Numbered from the stretch's first letter, positions 36,550-46,687 are shown. The stretch: DNA of 64,000 bases from Nitrincola iocasae (GCF_008727795.1 NZ_CP044222.1:3348001-3412000); one strand, 5' to 3'. The notes: a model not told the origin generated them from the sequence alone. Program-made: numbers and translations.

Positions 36550-37680
36550 TTAAAACGTATTCGTATCTATCAGTGGTGGCGTTTCCATCCCCCGAGCACG
36601 ATAGAAATCGTCCACAAAGGCGGACAATTTACCCTGTTCAAGCGCATTGCGCAAACCAGTCATCAGTGTTTGATAGTAATGCAGGTTATGCAGAGTACTT
36701 AACTGCGCCCCAAGCATCTCACCACACTTATCTAAGTGATGTAGATAAGCCCGACTGAAGTTTTTACAAGTGTAGCAGTCACAATTTTCATCTAATGGAC
36801 GGGTATCGGTTTTATTTACCGAGTTACGGATTTTCACCACACCGTTGGAGGTAAATAAAAAGCCATTGCGTGCGTTGCGGGTCGGGATAACGCAGTCAAA
36901 CATATCCACCCCGCGACGCACCGCTTCAACAATATCTTCAGGCTTGCCAACTCCCATTAGATACCGCGGTTTATCTTCAGGCATCCGGTGCGCCAGATGA
37001 TCCAATACACTGATCATTTCATCCTTAGGCTCACCTACAGAAAGCCCGCCAATGGCATAACCATCAAAACCTGTCTCTACCAGCCCAGCCAGCGACTCGT
37101 CACGCAAGTGTGGGTACATGCCACCCTGAACTATGCCGAACAGCGCTGAGGGGCTATCACCATGCGCCTCTTTTGAGCGCTTGGCCCAGCGCAACGACAT
37201 GCGCATGGACTCAGCGGCTTCGGTTTCCGTGGCTGGATAGGGGGTGCACTCATCGAAAATCATCACAATATCCGAGCCCAGCGCCTGCTGCACCTGCATG
37301 GATACCTCAGGGCTTAAAAACACCTTACTGCCATCCACGGGAGAGCGAAAAGAAACGCCTTCTTCGGTAATTTTGCGCATTTTGCCCAAACTGAACACCT
37401 GGAAACCACCTGAGTCGGTCAGAATGGGACCCTGCCACTGCATAAAATCATGCAGATCACCGTGCAGATTGATGATCTCGGTGCCCGGACGCAACATCAG
37501 GTGAAAGGTATTGCCCAGAACGATCTGTGCACCCAGCGCTTTTACGTCGCGTGGCAACATGCCTTTAACCGTGCCATAGGTGCCCACCGGCATAAACGCG
37601 GGTGTTTCAACCTCACCCCGCGGGAAGGTCAAGCGCCCCCGACGGGCTTTGCCCTCAGTCGTCAGGCACTCAAACTGCAT
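36550..37680 (-). CDS. tgt: tRNA-guanine transglycosylase
   Basis: Tgt exchanges the wobble guanine of GUN-anticodon tRNAs for preQ1. The 376-residue protein shows FMPVGTYGTVKGM near residue 28, TDSGGFQVFSL near 87, GIVQGGMYPHLR near 183, the catalytic FDCVIPTRNARNG near 260 and the zinc site CDCYTCKNF with the later His. The ATG (MQFECLTTEG) matches homologues; a GTG six codons earlier is discarded. QueA, the next enzyme of the pathway, lies immediately upstream. Confidence 0.97.
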   Translation of the reverse strand: MQFECLTTEGKARRGRLTFPRGEVETPAFMPVGTYGTVKGMLPRDVKALGAQIVLGNTFHLMLRPGTEIINLHGDLHDFMQWQGPILTDSGGFQVFSLGKMRKITEEGVSFRSPVDGSKVFLSPEVSMQVQQALGSDIVMIFDECTPYPATETEAAESMRMSLRWAKRSKEAHGDSPSALFGIVQGGMYPHLRDESLAGLVETGFDGYAIGGLSVGEPKDEMISVLDHLAHRMPEDKPRYLMGVGKPEDIVEAVRRGVDMFDCVIPTRNARNGFLFTSNGVVKIRNSVNKTDTRPLDENCDCYTCKNFSRAYLHHLDKCGEMLGAQLSTLHNLHYYQTLMTGLRNALEQGKLSAFVDDFYRARGMETPPLIDTNTF

Positions 37681-37694
37681 AAAACATTCTCTAC

Positions 37695-38744
37695 TCACGC
37701 TTGCTCCTCGGCATTTAAATCCTGGCGGGTCATAAACATGGCATCACCATAACTGAAAAATCGGTATGTCTGCTGAATCGCTTCAGCATAGGCCGCTTTA
37801 ATATGGTCAGATCCGGCAAAGGCTGACACCAACATCAGCAAGGTCGACTCCGGCAAATGAAAATTAGTGATCAGCGCATCGACACTGCGAAACTGATAAC
37901 CAGGATAGATAAAAATATTACTATCACCGCAAAAGGCCTGAATTTCTCCACTCTGGCTGGCACTTTCCAATGAACGCACACTGGTGGTTCCGACGGCGAC
38001 CACACGCCCCCCTCTGGCACGGGCAGCCCGCACAGCGTCACACACAGCTTCAGGTACATCAATATACTCTGAATGCATGTGATGATCTTCAACCCGATCC
38101 ACTTTCACCGGCTGAAAGGTACCCGCGCCAACATGCAAGGTGACATAAGCCGTTTCCACGCCCAATGCCTGCAACTTATCCAGCAGCGGCTGATCGAAAT
38201 GTAATCCGGCTGTCGGCGCCGCGACGGCTCCCGGTTTACGGTTATATACCGTCTGATAGCGTTCGCGATCTGACTGTTGATCATCTCGTTGCATATAGGG
38301 GGGTAAAGGCATATGGCCATGTGCCTCCAAAGCCGTCAGCAGATCACCGCCCAGATCAAACTGCAAAACAAACAGATTTTCCTGCCGTCCCAACACCTCG
38401 GCTTCAACCCCACCTTCAAGCAGCAACCGACTACCCGGTTTGGGCGCCCTGCTTGAGCGTATATGCGCCAATGCCCGCTGCTCGCCCTGGAGACGCTCAA
38501 TCAGCACTTCGATTTTACCCCCCGAGGCTTTTTGGCCAAACAGGCGCGCGGGTATAACCCGGGTATCATTAAATACCAGTAGATCACCCGGTCTAAGCAG
38601 TTCGGTCAGTTCACTGAACTGGCGGTGCTGCCGCTCCCCAGTGTTGCCATCCACACACAATAATCGGCTGGCACTGCGTGTTTCCAGTGGAAACCGGGCA
38701 ATTAATTCATCAGGTAGTTCAAAGGTGAAATCACTTACACGCAT
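37695..38744 (-). CDS. queA: S-adenosylmethionine:tRNA ribosyltransferase-isomerase
   Basis: QueA transfers and rearranges the ribosyl group of S-adenosylmethionine onto preQ1-modified tRNA to form epoxyqueuosine. The 349-residue protein begins MRVSDFTFELPDELIARFP as in E. coli, has VFNDTRVIPARLFG near residue 60, AAPTAGLHFD near 175 and NFHLPESTLLMLVSAF near 305. It is followed after 14 nt by tgt. Confidence 0.97.
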   Translation of the reverse strand: MRVSDFTFELPDELIARFPLETRSASRLLCVDGNTGERQHRQFSELTELLRPGDLLVFNDTRVIPARLFGQKASGGKIEVLIERLQGEQRALAHIRSSRAPKPGSRLLLEGGVEAEVLGRQENLFVLQFDLGGDLLTALEAHGHMPLPPYMQRDDQQSDRERYQTVYNRKPGAVAAPTAGLHFDQPLLDKLQALGVETAYVTLHVGAGTFQPVKVDRVEDHHMHSEYIDVPEAVCDAVRAARARGGRVVAVGTTSVRSLESASQSGEIQAFCGDSNIFIYPGYQFRSVDALITNFHLPESTLLMLVSAFAGSDHIKAAYAEAIQQTYRFFSYGDAMFMTRQDLNAEEQA

Positions 38745-38810
38745 CGTCAATCATCATCAAAAATCAAGGTGCGGTATTTTACCCCAAGCAAAAGATTTTT
38801 TCAGTGCGGA

Positions 38811-38838
38811 TTGACCCATGCAATAAAGTGCTTATAAT
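38811..38838 (+). promoter_or_regulatory. sigma70 promoter of tRNA-Leu(CAA)
   Basis: TTGACC and TATAAT are separated by 16 nt, followed by the G/C-rich AGCCGCTC. The tRNA starts 49 nt after the -10 hexamer. Confidence 0.7.
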
Positions 38839-38887
38839 AGCCGCTCTGTTGCAAAGGTATGTAATGCCTGTGTAACACGATCATGTT

Positions 38888-38974
38888 GGCGGTGTGGTGA
38901 AATTGGTAGACACGACGGATTCAAAATCCGTTGCCTTAACGGGCGTGGCGGTTCGAGTCCGCCCACCGCTACCA
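38888..38974 (+). tRNA. tRNA-Leu (anticodon CAA)
   Basis: A class II tRNA of 87 nt with encoded CCA and a long variable arm (TTGCCTTAACGGGCGTGGCG region). The anticodon stem ACGGA/TCCGT encloses TTCAAAA. The acceptor is GGCGGTG/CACCGCT with a terminal G-U pair. It decodes TTG leucine codons. It is on the strand opposite to its neighbours and has its own promoter. Confidence 0.94.
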
Positions 38975-39008
38975 GCAAAAATAAACAGTTAAACCGATAC
39001 AGTCCTAG

Positions 39009-40001
39009 TCATGAGTCTCCGGAAAGCGCCTTATCGATCTTTTCCAGCAGCGTTTTACGGGTGTAAGGCTTAACTACATAGCCTGATGCACCAAGCTTCA
39101 GACACTCCACGACCACTTCCTTTTCATGTTCACCGCTGATGATAATCACAGGTGCTGTAACTGTATCCGGATGGCGGCGCAGGTATTTCATCACATCCAG
39201 GCCAGACATCCCCGGCATCATCAGGTCAAGCAAAACCAAATCAAACTGCCGTCGACGCATCATATCCAGCCCATCACTGCCATTTTCTGCAAAGCGTATC
39301 TCATAATGCTCTGCCATCAGCAGTTTGCGTAGTACGCTACGTTGAAACTGATCATCATCGACCACCAACACTTGCTTTTGTGGTCCCTTAGGGATTTGCG
39401 ATGCAATCGACTTACCATCAATCAGTACCTCTTCTTCGTAAGCCGACAGCAATTGAGCCATATCGGGTTCTTCGAAACCTGGTGTGCTTCGAACACGCTC
39501 AATCCAGCTGGTTTGCTCTGCCACAGTTTTTTTCAACGCAGCCACTTCCCGCAACAACTGCTTGGCATCATCATTATATTTCAAATCATCTATGGCCTGA
39601 CGCACAGACAGGACCAAGCGGTAGGGATCATAGGTTAATGGCCAATAGACCACATAATCATTGATCAGGCGCTCACCATAGAGCGTATAAGCACGCTTTA
39701 CATCGGACTTGCTGCACAGAGCCAACACCCGATAGGGCTTTAAGGGGGTTTTAAGGGAAGCGTTAAACAGTGACTCTGACAGGTGTGCGGCAACACCGAG
39801 GTCTTCAAATGCCAATATCAGCACGTCGGCATAAGAGAGACTGAACTCGTGTTGCAGGTCCGTGACGGAGCTAGACACTTGCATGATCAGTTTTTCAAAT
39901 TCATCGCGTAATTGCGCATAAACAACTTCTACGATGCTTTTATTACTACCGGCAATAAACACCACCGAGTGTTTATTCATTAACAGACTACCTGTCAACA
40001 T
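39009..40001 (-). CDS. Response regulator with degenerate N-terminal receiver and C-terminal receiver
   Basis: A 330-residue cytoplasmic protein without a DNA-binding or enzymatic output. The C-terminal receiver (about 208-328) has the acidic pair in VLVVDDDQFQRS, the phospho-acceptor Asp259 in LVLLDLMMPGMSG and the lysine in GYVVKPYTRKTL. The N-terminal 125 residues have a receiver-like fold pattern (VVFIAGSNKSIVEVVY) but no phosphorylation site, followed by a coiled coil (about 140-170). AGGAGG precedes the ATG 9 nt ahead, which settles the start. It is the last gene of a three-gene signalling operon, probably an adaptor for the hybrid kinase. Confidence 0.85.
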   Translation of the reverse strand: MLTGSLLMNKHSVVFIAGSNKSIVEVVYAQLRDEFEKLIMQVSSSVTDLQHEFSLSYADVLILAFEDLGVAAHLSESLFNASLKTPLKPYRVLALCSKSDVKRAYTLYGERLINDYVVYWPLTYDPYRLVLSVRQAIDDLKYNDDAKQLLREVAALKKTVAEQTSWIERVRSTPGFEEPDMAQLLSAYEEEVLIDGKSIASQIPKGPQKQVLVVDDDQFQRSVLRKLLMAEHYEIRFAENGSDGLDMMRRRQFDLVLLDLMMPGMSGLDVMKYLRRHPDTVTAPVIIISGEHEKEVVVECLKLGASGYVVKPYTRKTLLEKIDKALSGDS

Positions 40002-40005
40002 GACG

Positions 40006-41247
40006 TCAACCCTCCTCTGATTGCTGGCCGATAGCATTGAGTTCAGCTCGACGACCCTGCCACGTCTCAACCCAGCCTGACAAGTGTTCGGCTGGCATCG
40101 CACGAGCAATCAGCCACCCCTGAGCGACATCGCACCCAGCCTCTCGCAAGAAGCACCAGTCTTCAGGCTGCTCCACCCCTTCGGCTACAGTTTTCAGACC
40201 CAATTGCTGTGCCAGATTCAGACTGGCTTCAACAATAGTTCTAGCATAACTATCATGACTAACGCCACGTACAAAGCTGCCATCTATCTTCAGCTCATTG
40301 AAGGGAATATCGTGCAACTGACGCAAGGATGAATGCCCGGTACCAAAATCATCTATCGACAGGCTGATTTTTTTGATTCTCAGGCGAGTCAATATATCCA
40401 GGGATGCCAGAGGATCACTCATCACACGGCTCTCAGTCACTTCAAGCATCAGCGCCGATGCCGGCACACCTAACTCGTGCAACAAACTTTCAATACGATC
40501 CGGGAAGTCCAGGCTGGCCAGATTATCCATGGATATATTTACAGCCACCTGCAGCGCCATACCTTCATCATTCCAACTCCGGACTTGCTGCAATGCAGCC
40601 CTGAGCACCTGTTGTGTCAGTTGATCGATCAGCCCGGCTTCTTCGGCGACCTGAATAAACTGATCCGGTAGCACCAGACCATCATCCGGATGCTGCCAGC
40701 GCACCAGGGTCTCAACACCCAGCAACTGACCATCGCGCAGACTGACCTTGGGCTGATAATAATTAACCAACTCGCCAGAATCCAGGGCCTGCCGTAAGGC
40801 AGCCACATCATAACTTGGCCGCCGAGGACTTGCGGACAGCAACGGGCCAGATTGCTGCAGGGCTGATTGGTGGGCAAGAGCCCGAACCATAATAGCTTTC
40901 AATGCAGCCTGGGAAACAGGTTTCTGCATGCCACCCAGCACTTTGAGACGATGATGCAGTGCCAGATTTTCGGCCGTGGCGATAATACGCCAATCCTCAC
41001 CGCTGACCAGGACCAAACCACCACGATAGCCAAGGTGCACCAACTGACGGACAAATTCTATACCGTCCATACCCGGCATCTGCAAATCACAGAATACCAG
41101 ATCTATGCCATGCAGTTGCTTACTGAGCACTTGCAGCGCATCCTTGGCCGAATGCTGCGCCAACACATCATCATAGCCCAGCTTTGCCAACTGCTTGACC
41201 AGCAAATGACACATAAACGGCTCATCATCAACGACCAGCATTCGCAT
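40006..41247 (-). CDS. REC-EAL c-di-GMP phosphodiesterase response regulator
   Basis: A 413-residue response regulator like RocR/PvrR: receiver at 1-120 with Asp54 in DLVFCDLQMPGMDG, then an EAL domain (about 150-400). The catalytic set is intact: ETLVRW in place of EALVRW, VNISMDN, EVTESRVM, IDDFGTGHSSLR, ELKIDGSFVRG and VAEGVEQPEDW. It should hydrolyse c-di-GMP when controlled by phosphorylation. The start codon overlaps the stop of the hybrid kinase (TAATG), so kinase and regulator are made together. Confidence 0.92.
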   Translation of the reverse strand: MRMLVVDDEPFMCHLLVKQLAKLGYDDVLAQHSAKDALQVLSKQLHGIDLVFCDLQMPGMDGIEFVRQLVHLGYRGGLVLVSGEDWRIIATAENLALHHRLKVLGGMQKPVSQAALKAIMVRALAHQSALQQSGPLLSASPRRPSYDVAALRQALDSGELVNYYQPKVSLRDGQLLGVETLVRWQHPDDGLVLPDQFIQVAEEAGLIDQLTQQVLRAALQQVRSWNDEGMALQVAVNISMDNLASLDFPDRIESLLHELGVPASALMLEVTESRVMSDPLASLDILTRLRIKKISLSIDDFGTGHSSLRQLHDIPFNELKIDGSFVRGVSHDSYARTIVEASLNLAQQLGLKTVAEGVEQPEDWCFLREAGCDVAQGWLIARAMPAEHLSGWVETWQGRRAELNAIGQQSEEG

Positions 41248-44200
41248 TAGTCGCTCTCCGTTGAGCCAATATGCTTCTCTATCGCTTGCAGCGTTGCGTC
41301 TACTTGTTCTTCAAAGACTTGTAGACAGGCTTCAACATCATCATGTCGGTTTGACTTGACTGCTTGTTCTAGTTTGGCACAGAGCTCACCCAGACGTAGC
41401 GCTCCCACCGAGCGAGACGATGATTTGAGCTTATGTGCAACACTTGCGATCTGATTCAGATCATGCGCTTGCCAGGCCTGGACAACCGCGTGTGCATGTC
41501 CTCGCACCGATTCCAGATAATCACCCAAGAGCTCGTTTATAACCTGCTCATCACCGCCTACCAGCTCACTCAGTACCATCGGATTCAGCAAAACATCAGT
41601 ACTATCTGCCGCGTGCTCCACATCCTGTATCATGCTGCTTTCCTCTTGCTGTTGCGAAACGGGCAACCAGGTTTCCAGTGCAGCTTGTAATTTGGGTAAT
41701 TGCACCGGCTTAACCAGGTAGGTATCCATTCCAACCAGTGCGGCCCGATCCGATTCGCCGCGTAAAGCATTGGCCGTTAGGGCCAGGATAGGGAAATGCT
41801 GCCCGTCTGCTTCTTCATGACGTATCTGGCCGGTTAACTCATAGCCATCCATCTCTGGCATGTGCAGGTCGGTCAGTAACAATGCAAAGCGCCCTGTACG
41901 CCACATTTCCAAGGCCTGCTGTCCATTATCGGCTATTTCAGCGCTATAACCGAGTAAGCGTAGCTGCTGCAGAATCACTATCTGATTAATCTCATCATCT
42001 TCAGCCACAAGAATCAGTTGATCACTGGACTGGCTTTGATGCTTGAGTTTGACTGACAACGCCTCAGCCGACACCGCTTGTTGCCGAACGTATGCGGTCG
42101 GTGGTGATGCGAAACCGGCACAAATGCTTAGCGCCTGCAAAAATGCCTCACGACTTAACGCATCACCATCCAGTAACACCTGCTCCGGATCATCAATACG
42201 CGCACGCCGCCTGCGACCTTGCTGAATCTGCAAGTGACGCAAATGCGGCAAACTGGCCAGCAAACCAGATAATCGCGGCACTTGAGATTGTCCATCGGTA
42301 ATTAACACCACCGGTGGTGTCTGGCAGGACAGCACAGCTGCCAAAGATTCCTCTTGTGCCAACACTACCGCTTGAGCTCCCGCTGCCATGACATAGGCGG
42401 CCAGATCCTCGGCAACGTAAGTCGTTGCTGGCAAAATGACGCAATTCAAGCCTTTCAGGTCTGGCCAACTGGGAGCGACATTGGTATCTGACACCTGCAT
42501 AGGTAGCAACAGGGTAAACTCTGACCCCAGATCAGGCTGACTCTCTACGCAGATTTCGCCTTCCATCATGTCCACCAGGCGCTTACTGATCGCCAGGCCA
42601 AGCCCGGTACCTCCAAAGCGCCGGGTGGTATCTGATTCAGCCTGCGTAAAGGGATCAAACAGCTCTTTCAGTCGTTCACGCTGGATGCCAATGCCATTAT
42701 CTTGAATGATAAGGCGCAAGGTTTGATCCATACCGGCCAGCACCCGCACAGCCACCTTACCACGTCGTTCACGACCACCGGAAAATTTGATCGCATTACC
42801 TATCAGGTTATACAGCACCTGACGCACCCGTACAGGATCAAGCTGCACATGGCATGGTAATTCCGGACTGACAAACACCGACAGGTCCACTTGCTTATCC
42901 AGAGCAAGCACTACCAATGAGCTGCACAATTCCTCTACCAGCTCACCCAGATCAGTCGTTTCTGGATTGATCTCCAAACGTCCAGCCTCGATTTTGGAGA
43001 AATCGAGGATATCATCAATAATCCCCAGCAAAGTGCGGGCAGAACGTTGAATGGTTTGCACCAGCCCGCGCTGATAATCACTCATATCATCCTGACCCAG
43101 CACATCAATGAGTCCGAGCACGCCGTTCATAGGCGTACGAATCTCGTGACTCATGGTAGCCAAAAATGCCGATTTGGCATGACTGGCTTCTTCCGCTTCA
43201 ACCCGTGCATTGATCAGTTGATAAATTAGTGAGCGCCGTTCACTGATATCTCTGAGAGTACCGGTAAAGTAGATCTGCTCATGTATTTCATAGCGACTGA
43301 CAGCCAGCTCGAGTGGAACCAATGTGCCATCCTTGCAGCGCCCCTCCACTTCACGACTCGAACCCACCACACGGGCAATACCTGTTTGCAGGTAATTATT
43401 TAAGTAGTCGTCATGCTCATGACGGTGGGGATCAGGCATCAGCATCGATACATTTTGTCCGAGCATTTCATTGCTGGAATAGCCGAAAATTTTTGTCGCT
43501 GCCGGATTCAGTCGACGAATAATCCCCCCTTCGTCGATGGTAATGACGCATTCAAGCAGGTTATTGAGCACTGCTTCGATTTCCTGCTCCTTAGCATTCA
43601 ATGCCCGTAGCGCTTCACCACGCTCTTCAACACGGATGCGCAGTTTTTCGTTCAGCAGTTGTAGTTGCTCTGTGGCCTCATGCTGCAAGGTGACATCGTG
43701 TGCCGAGGCATAGATCAGCCCATTGGGTTGCGGCAGAGCTTTCCATTCCAGCCAGCGCCAACTGCCATTTTTACACAGATAACGGTTTTTGAACTCACTG
43801 GCACGCTCACCGATGTTAATTTTTACCACTTCCTGTTCAGTGATTTCCCGGTCATCCGGATGCACCAGATTGAAAAATGGCTGACTCAGCAGTTCTTTTT
43901 CAGTCCAGCCGAGCATCTGGGTAAAGGCTGGATTGATACGTTTGAAATTGCCCTGATGATCGGCAATGCACAGCAGATCCAGCGACAAAGAAAAGAAACG
44001 ATCCAGCTGCTCCTCGGCTTCCTTGCGGGCAGTTACATCCTGCAACACCACTAGTGAGCCAACCCCTTCCTCCATTTCATAAGGCACCGATGACCACTCA
44101 GCCAAAAACGGCGTGCCATCCAGACGCACACAGGTCATGGTCAGACTTTCCGATAGGGTTTCACCGGCAGAAATTCGCCGTATCCGTTCGGCAATGGTGG

Positions 44201-46016
44201 CACGATGTTCCGGCTGCACCAGTGCCAATAATGAATGACCCACCACCTGTCCCAGAGACTCTGCGGCAAAGGTGTTGATGCCTTGAGGATTCAGATAGAC
44301 CACCTCCCCCTCATACTGCAGCAGAATAGTAAAGGGAGCTGTTTCAATCAGGCTTCGATAACGGCTTTCACTCTCTTGCAACGCCAGTTCGGTGGAACGT
44401 CGATGGTGTAATTCTTCACGCAGCTCATGGGTGCGCCGAGCTACTTCTGCACGGGTAGCAGCATAACGACCGGCACTACCCAATGTCGCAAACACGGCCA
44501 TGAACGCAGCAATAACTGAGAAACCAATATACAACTGTTCTTCCAGCGTTGAACCCGGCTTCCAGGCTGGCATGGCAGACTCCATCTCCAACCGCCAGGT
44601 GCGGGATGCGATATCGATATCCCTAACCCATCCTGGCGTTTGCTCTTCGGGTAGAGTATTCCACAGGACAGTACGAGACTGCGGTTCGGTGACATCACTG
44701 ACCCTGAGATTGACACCGTGTGCCTCAGCCACCTGAACCAGCGGTGCCAACCAGGTTTTTACGTCATAGAGCCCAACCACAAAACCCTGCAACGGCACCT
44801 CATCACCAGAGATCCCCTGATGCAAAGGATGGGGGGCATTCTGATAAACGGCTTGATAAACCAGCACTCCCGGTCGACCGTTGCGCAGCAAAGGGACCAT
44901 CGGCGCCATAACCGGCCGACCGCTTGAGCGTGCCTGCTGCATCGCCTCAACCCGTGGTCGTTCAAAACCGTGATCAAGACCCAGAGCGATGGCATTGTCT
45001 GCTGCGGGTTCGCTAAACAGAACGGGAAAGAGTTCTTCTCGCTGGGCAAGCGGTGATACTTGCTGATCCGAAACCAGCTCAAATACCTGCCCCTGTGTCT
45101 GCAACAGGTTTCGTTCAAAGTCTTCAAGCTCTGAACGCAAGACCCGCGGCGCCCAGTCGATAGCCAACACCGCGGGCTCATCAGTAATGAAGCGCGTGTA
45201 ACTGGCAAACTCTGAGCGGTGCACCCTGACACTGGAGACAAAGAATCGCTCCACACCAACCAGCGGCTGAATCAGGTTAGGCAGGGTTTCAAAACGCAGA
45301 TCACTAATCTCTTCAAACTGTCGATCCAGCGCCAATTGACTGCGACCTTTTTCCAGCCGGGCCAGAGCGTAATTTCCAAGCAGCAGCAATAGTATCGTGA
45401 TGACCAGCGGCAGAATGATGCGATAGCTACCCACCTGCAGCCCCGAACGCTTGCGATCTTGCCAGAGTAACAGCAGGATTGGCGTAAACAGTAAAACCCC
45501 CAAGGTATCACCAGCCCACCAGATCAACCATTCCGTGCGCAGATTTTCGGCCACCAACATACCCAATTGGTACTGATTGAGCACCCCGACTGTCGGAGCT
45601 ATCATGCAGGTCAGAGGTCCGGCCAATACTAAAAAGCGCAGCAGGTCCGCATCTTTTGCCAGTGGATCAGGTCGTCGAATCAGGGATCTAACTAGGGTTG
45701 CAGCAATCACCGCCTGCAAGGAGGATGCCGAAGCATTGAATACACCAGACAAAAGAATTCCGCTACTCTGCTCCATCCATAGATCGATCAGCAGACTGCC
45801 CAGCCAGATACCAGGCCAACACCCACGCCCTAAAATCAGCAAGGCCGCCAACCCCAGTCCGGCCGCTGGCCAGAAGGGCGCCGCATAACCTTCGGCAAAA
45901 GCAGACAATATAGTCAAAACACCTACCAGAGCATAACCCAGCGACAGCACCAGTATATGTACCAGCCGGGTAGAAAGCGGGTTATCTGTAGACGAGGTTA
46001 TCTGGGGCTCTAGCAT
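41247..46016 (-). CDS. Hybrid histidine kinase: MASE1-CHASE-PAS x3-HK-REC-Hpt
   Basis: A 1589-residue membrane sensor kinase with a full internal phosphorelay. Order: MASE1-type membrane sensor (about 15-225), extracellular CHASE domain (about 230-485), a further helix (about 498-518), three PAS domains (about 545-665, 670-785, 810-930), HisKA with His957 in SHEIRTPMNG, ATPase domain with DNGIGI (1106) and GGTGLGLAIS (1135-1144), a degenerate receiver-like region (about 1185-1300), an intact receiver with Asp1383 in LLTDLHMPEMDG, and an Hpt domain with His1528 in VAHKLKSS. Output probably passes through Hpt to the two downstream regulators and thus to c-di-GMP level. The stimulus is unknown; CHASE domains bind small organic ligands. 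Confidence 0.93.
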   Translation of the reverse strand: MLEPQITSSTDNPLSTRLVHILVLSLGYALVGVLTILSAFAEGYAAPFWPAAGLGLAALLILGRGCWPGIWLGSLLIDLWMEQSSGILLSGVFNASASSLQAVIAATLVRSLIRRPDPLAKDADLLRFLVLAGPLTCMIAPTVGVLNQYQLGMLVAENLRTEWLIWWAGDTLGVLLFTPILLLLWQDRKRSGLQVGSYRIILPLVITILLLLLGNYALARLEKGRSQLALDRQFEEISDLRFETLPNLIQPLVGVERFFVSSVRVHRSEFASYTRFITDEPAVLAIDWAPRVLRSELEDFERNLLQTQGQVFELVSDQQVSPLAQREELFPVLFSEPAADNAIALGLDHGFERPRVEAMQQARSSGRPVMAPMVPLLRNGRPGVLVYQAVYQNAPHPLHQGISGDEVPLQGFVVGLYDVKTWLAPLVQVAEAHGVNLRVSDVTEPQSRTVLWNTLPEEQTPGWVRDIDIASRTWRLEMESAMPAWKPGSTLEEQLYIGFSVIAAFMAVFATLGSAGRYAATRAEVARRTHELREELHHRRSTELALQESESRYRSLIETAPFTILLQYEGEVVYLNPQGINTFAAESLGQVVGHSLLALVQPEHRATIAERIRRISAGETLSESLTMTCVRLDGTPFLAEWSSVPYEMEEGVGSLVVLQDVTARKEAEEQLDRFFSLSLDLLCIADHQGNFKRINPAFTQMLGWTEKELLSQPFFNLVHPDDREITEQEVVKINIGERASEFKNRYLCKNGSWRWLEWKALPQPNGLIYASAHDVTLQHEATEQLQLLNEKLRIRVEERGEALRALNAKEQEIEAVLNNLLECVITIDEGGIIRRLNPAATKIFGYSSNEMLGQNVSMLMPDPHRHEHDDYLNNYLQTGIARVVGSSREVEGRCKDGTLVPLELAVSRYEIHEQIYFTGTLRDISERRSLIYQLINARVEAEEASHAKSAFLATMSHEIRTPMNGVLGLIDVLGQDDMSDYQRGLVQTIQRSARTLLGIIDDILDFSKIEAGRLEINPETTDLGELVEELCSSLVVLALDKQVDLSVFVSPELPCHVQLDPVRVRQVLYNLIGNAIKFSGGRERRGKVAVRVLAGMDQTLRLIIQDNGIGIQRERLKELFDPFTQAESDTTRRFGGTGLGLAISKRLVDMMEGEICVESQPDLGSEFTLLLPMQVSDTNVAPSWPDLKGLNCVILPATTYVAEDLAAYVMAAGAQAVVLAQEESLAAVLSCQTPPVVLITDGQSQVPRLSGLLASLPHLRHLQIQQGRRRRARIDDPEQVLLDGDALSREAFLQALSICAGFASPPTAYVRQQAVSAEALSVKLKHQSQSSDQLILVAEDDEINQIVILQQLRLLGYSAEIADNGQQALEMWRTGRFALLLTDLHMPEMDGYELTGQIRHEEADGQHFPILALTANALRGESDRAALVGMDTYLVKPVQLPKLQAALETWLPVSQQQEESSMIQDVEHAADSTDVLLNPMVLSELVGGDEQVINELLGDYLESVRGHAHAVVQAWQAHDLNQIASVAHKLKSSSRSVGALRLGELCAKLEQAVKSNRHDDVEACLQVFEEQVDATLQAIEKHIGSTESD

Positions 46017-46191
46017 CTGGACGAATTACCTTTTTGTAGTGCTTTACTATAGAGCACTGGACATCATTGGGCCACCATAAGCGCAATGAGTTGATCTACA
46101 TCATTGATTGATGTGCTTGCGCTTGCGGTCACAATTGTTTATCTGCACAATCCTGGCTTCACGCATCAGTTTGCTCAGTAAGGATTGTACA

Positions 46192-46686
46192 ATGCGAACA
46201 GCCATATTTGGCTTTATGCTGTTGTTACTGACGTCAGTCAGTCCGGTAGCCGAAGCGATTGACTTGCGCGAACTGCGTATGATCAACCATCAGGTCAATC
46301 TGGATTACCAGCGTCAACAGCAAACTGGACAACGATACAGTCATTCAGCGCTGGCCAAATACCATCTTGTTCGCCAACGTTTTCCTGATGCAAGAATGAT
46401 GATTACCCATGCCCAGCATGTCACTCCCAGCGGCTACGAGATTGAACCCCACACAGTCGTGACTGTCGAGGCAGACAACCGAATTTGGGTTATGGATTAT
46501 GAATTACTCAATATTTATACCGCTGAGGACCGTCGGGATCTGAAGCCGGTCACTAGCATTGAGCTCCGTGGGGACCAGGTATGGATTCACCATAACCATA
46601 GAGATTGGAGCATTCAAAGTAGTCAGCCAGCCGATCCAGCCACTGAAGCCAGGCTGAGATCGACTCTCTTGAACTCAGCCAGCTAG
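46192..46686 (+). CDS. Small secreted protein of unknown function
   Basis: I do not recognise this family. The 164-residue product starts MRTAIFGFMLLLLTSVSPVAEA, a Sec signal peptide with cleavage near AEA-ID, and AAGGA lies 7 nt ahead of the ATG. The mature part is polar, with His/Tyr/Arg-rich stretches (LVRQRFPDARMMITHAQHVTP, IWVMDYELLNIYT) and no membrane helix or cysteine. It lies divergently next to the hybrid kinase gene and convergently to the DadA-type gene, so a link with the sensor is possible but only by position. An open frame extends 28 codons upstream without support. Confidence 0.7.
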   Translation: MRTAIFGFMLLLLTSVSPVAEAIDLRELRMINHQVNLDYQRQQQTGQRYSHSALAKYHLVRQRFPDARMMITHAQHVTPSGYEIEPHTVVTVEADNRIWVMDYELLNIYTAEDRRDLKPVTSIELRGDQVWIHHNHRDWSIQSSQPADPATEARLRSTLLNSAS

Positions 46687-46687
46687 G

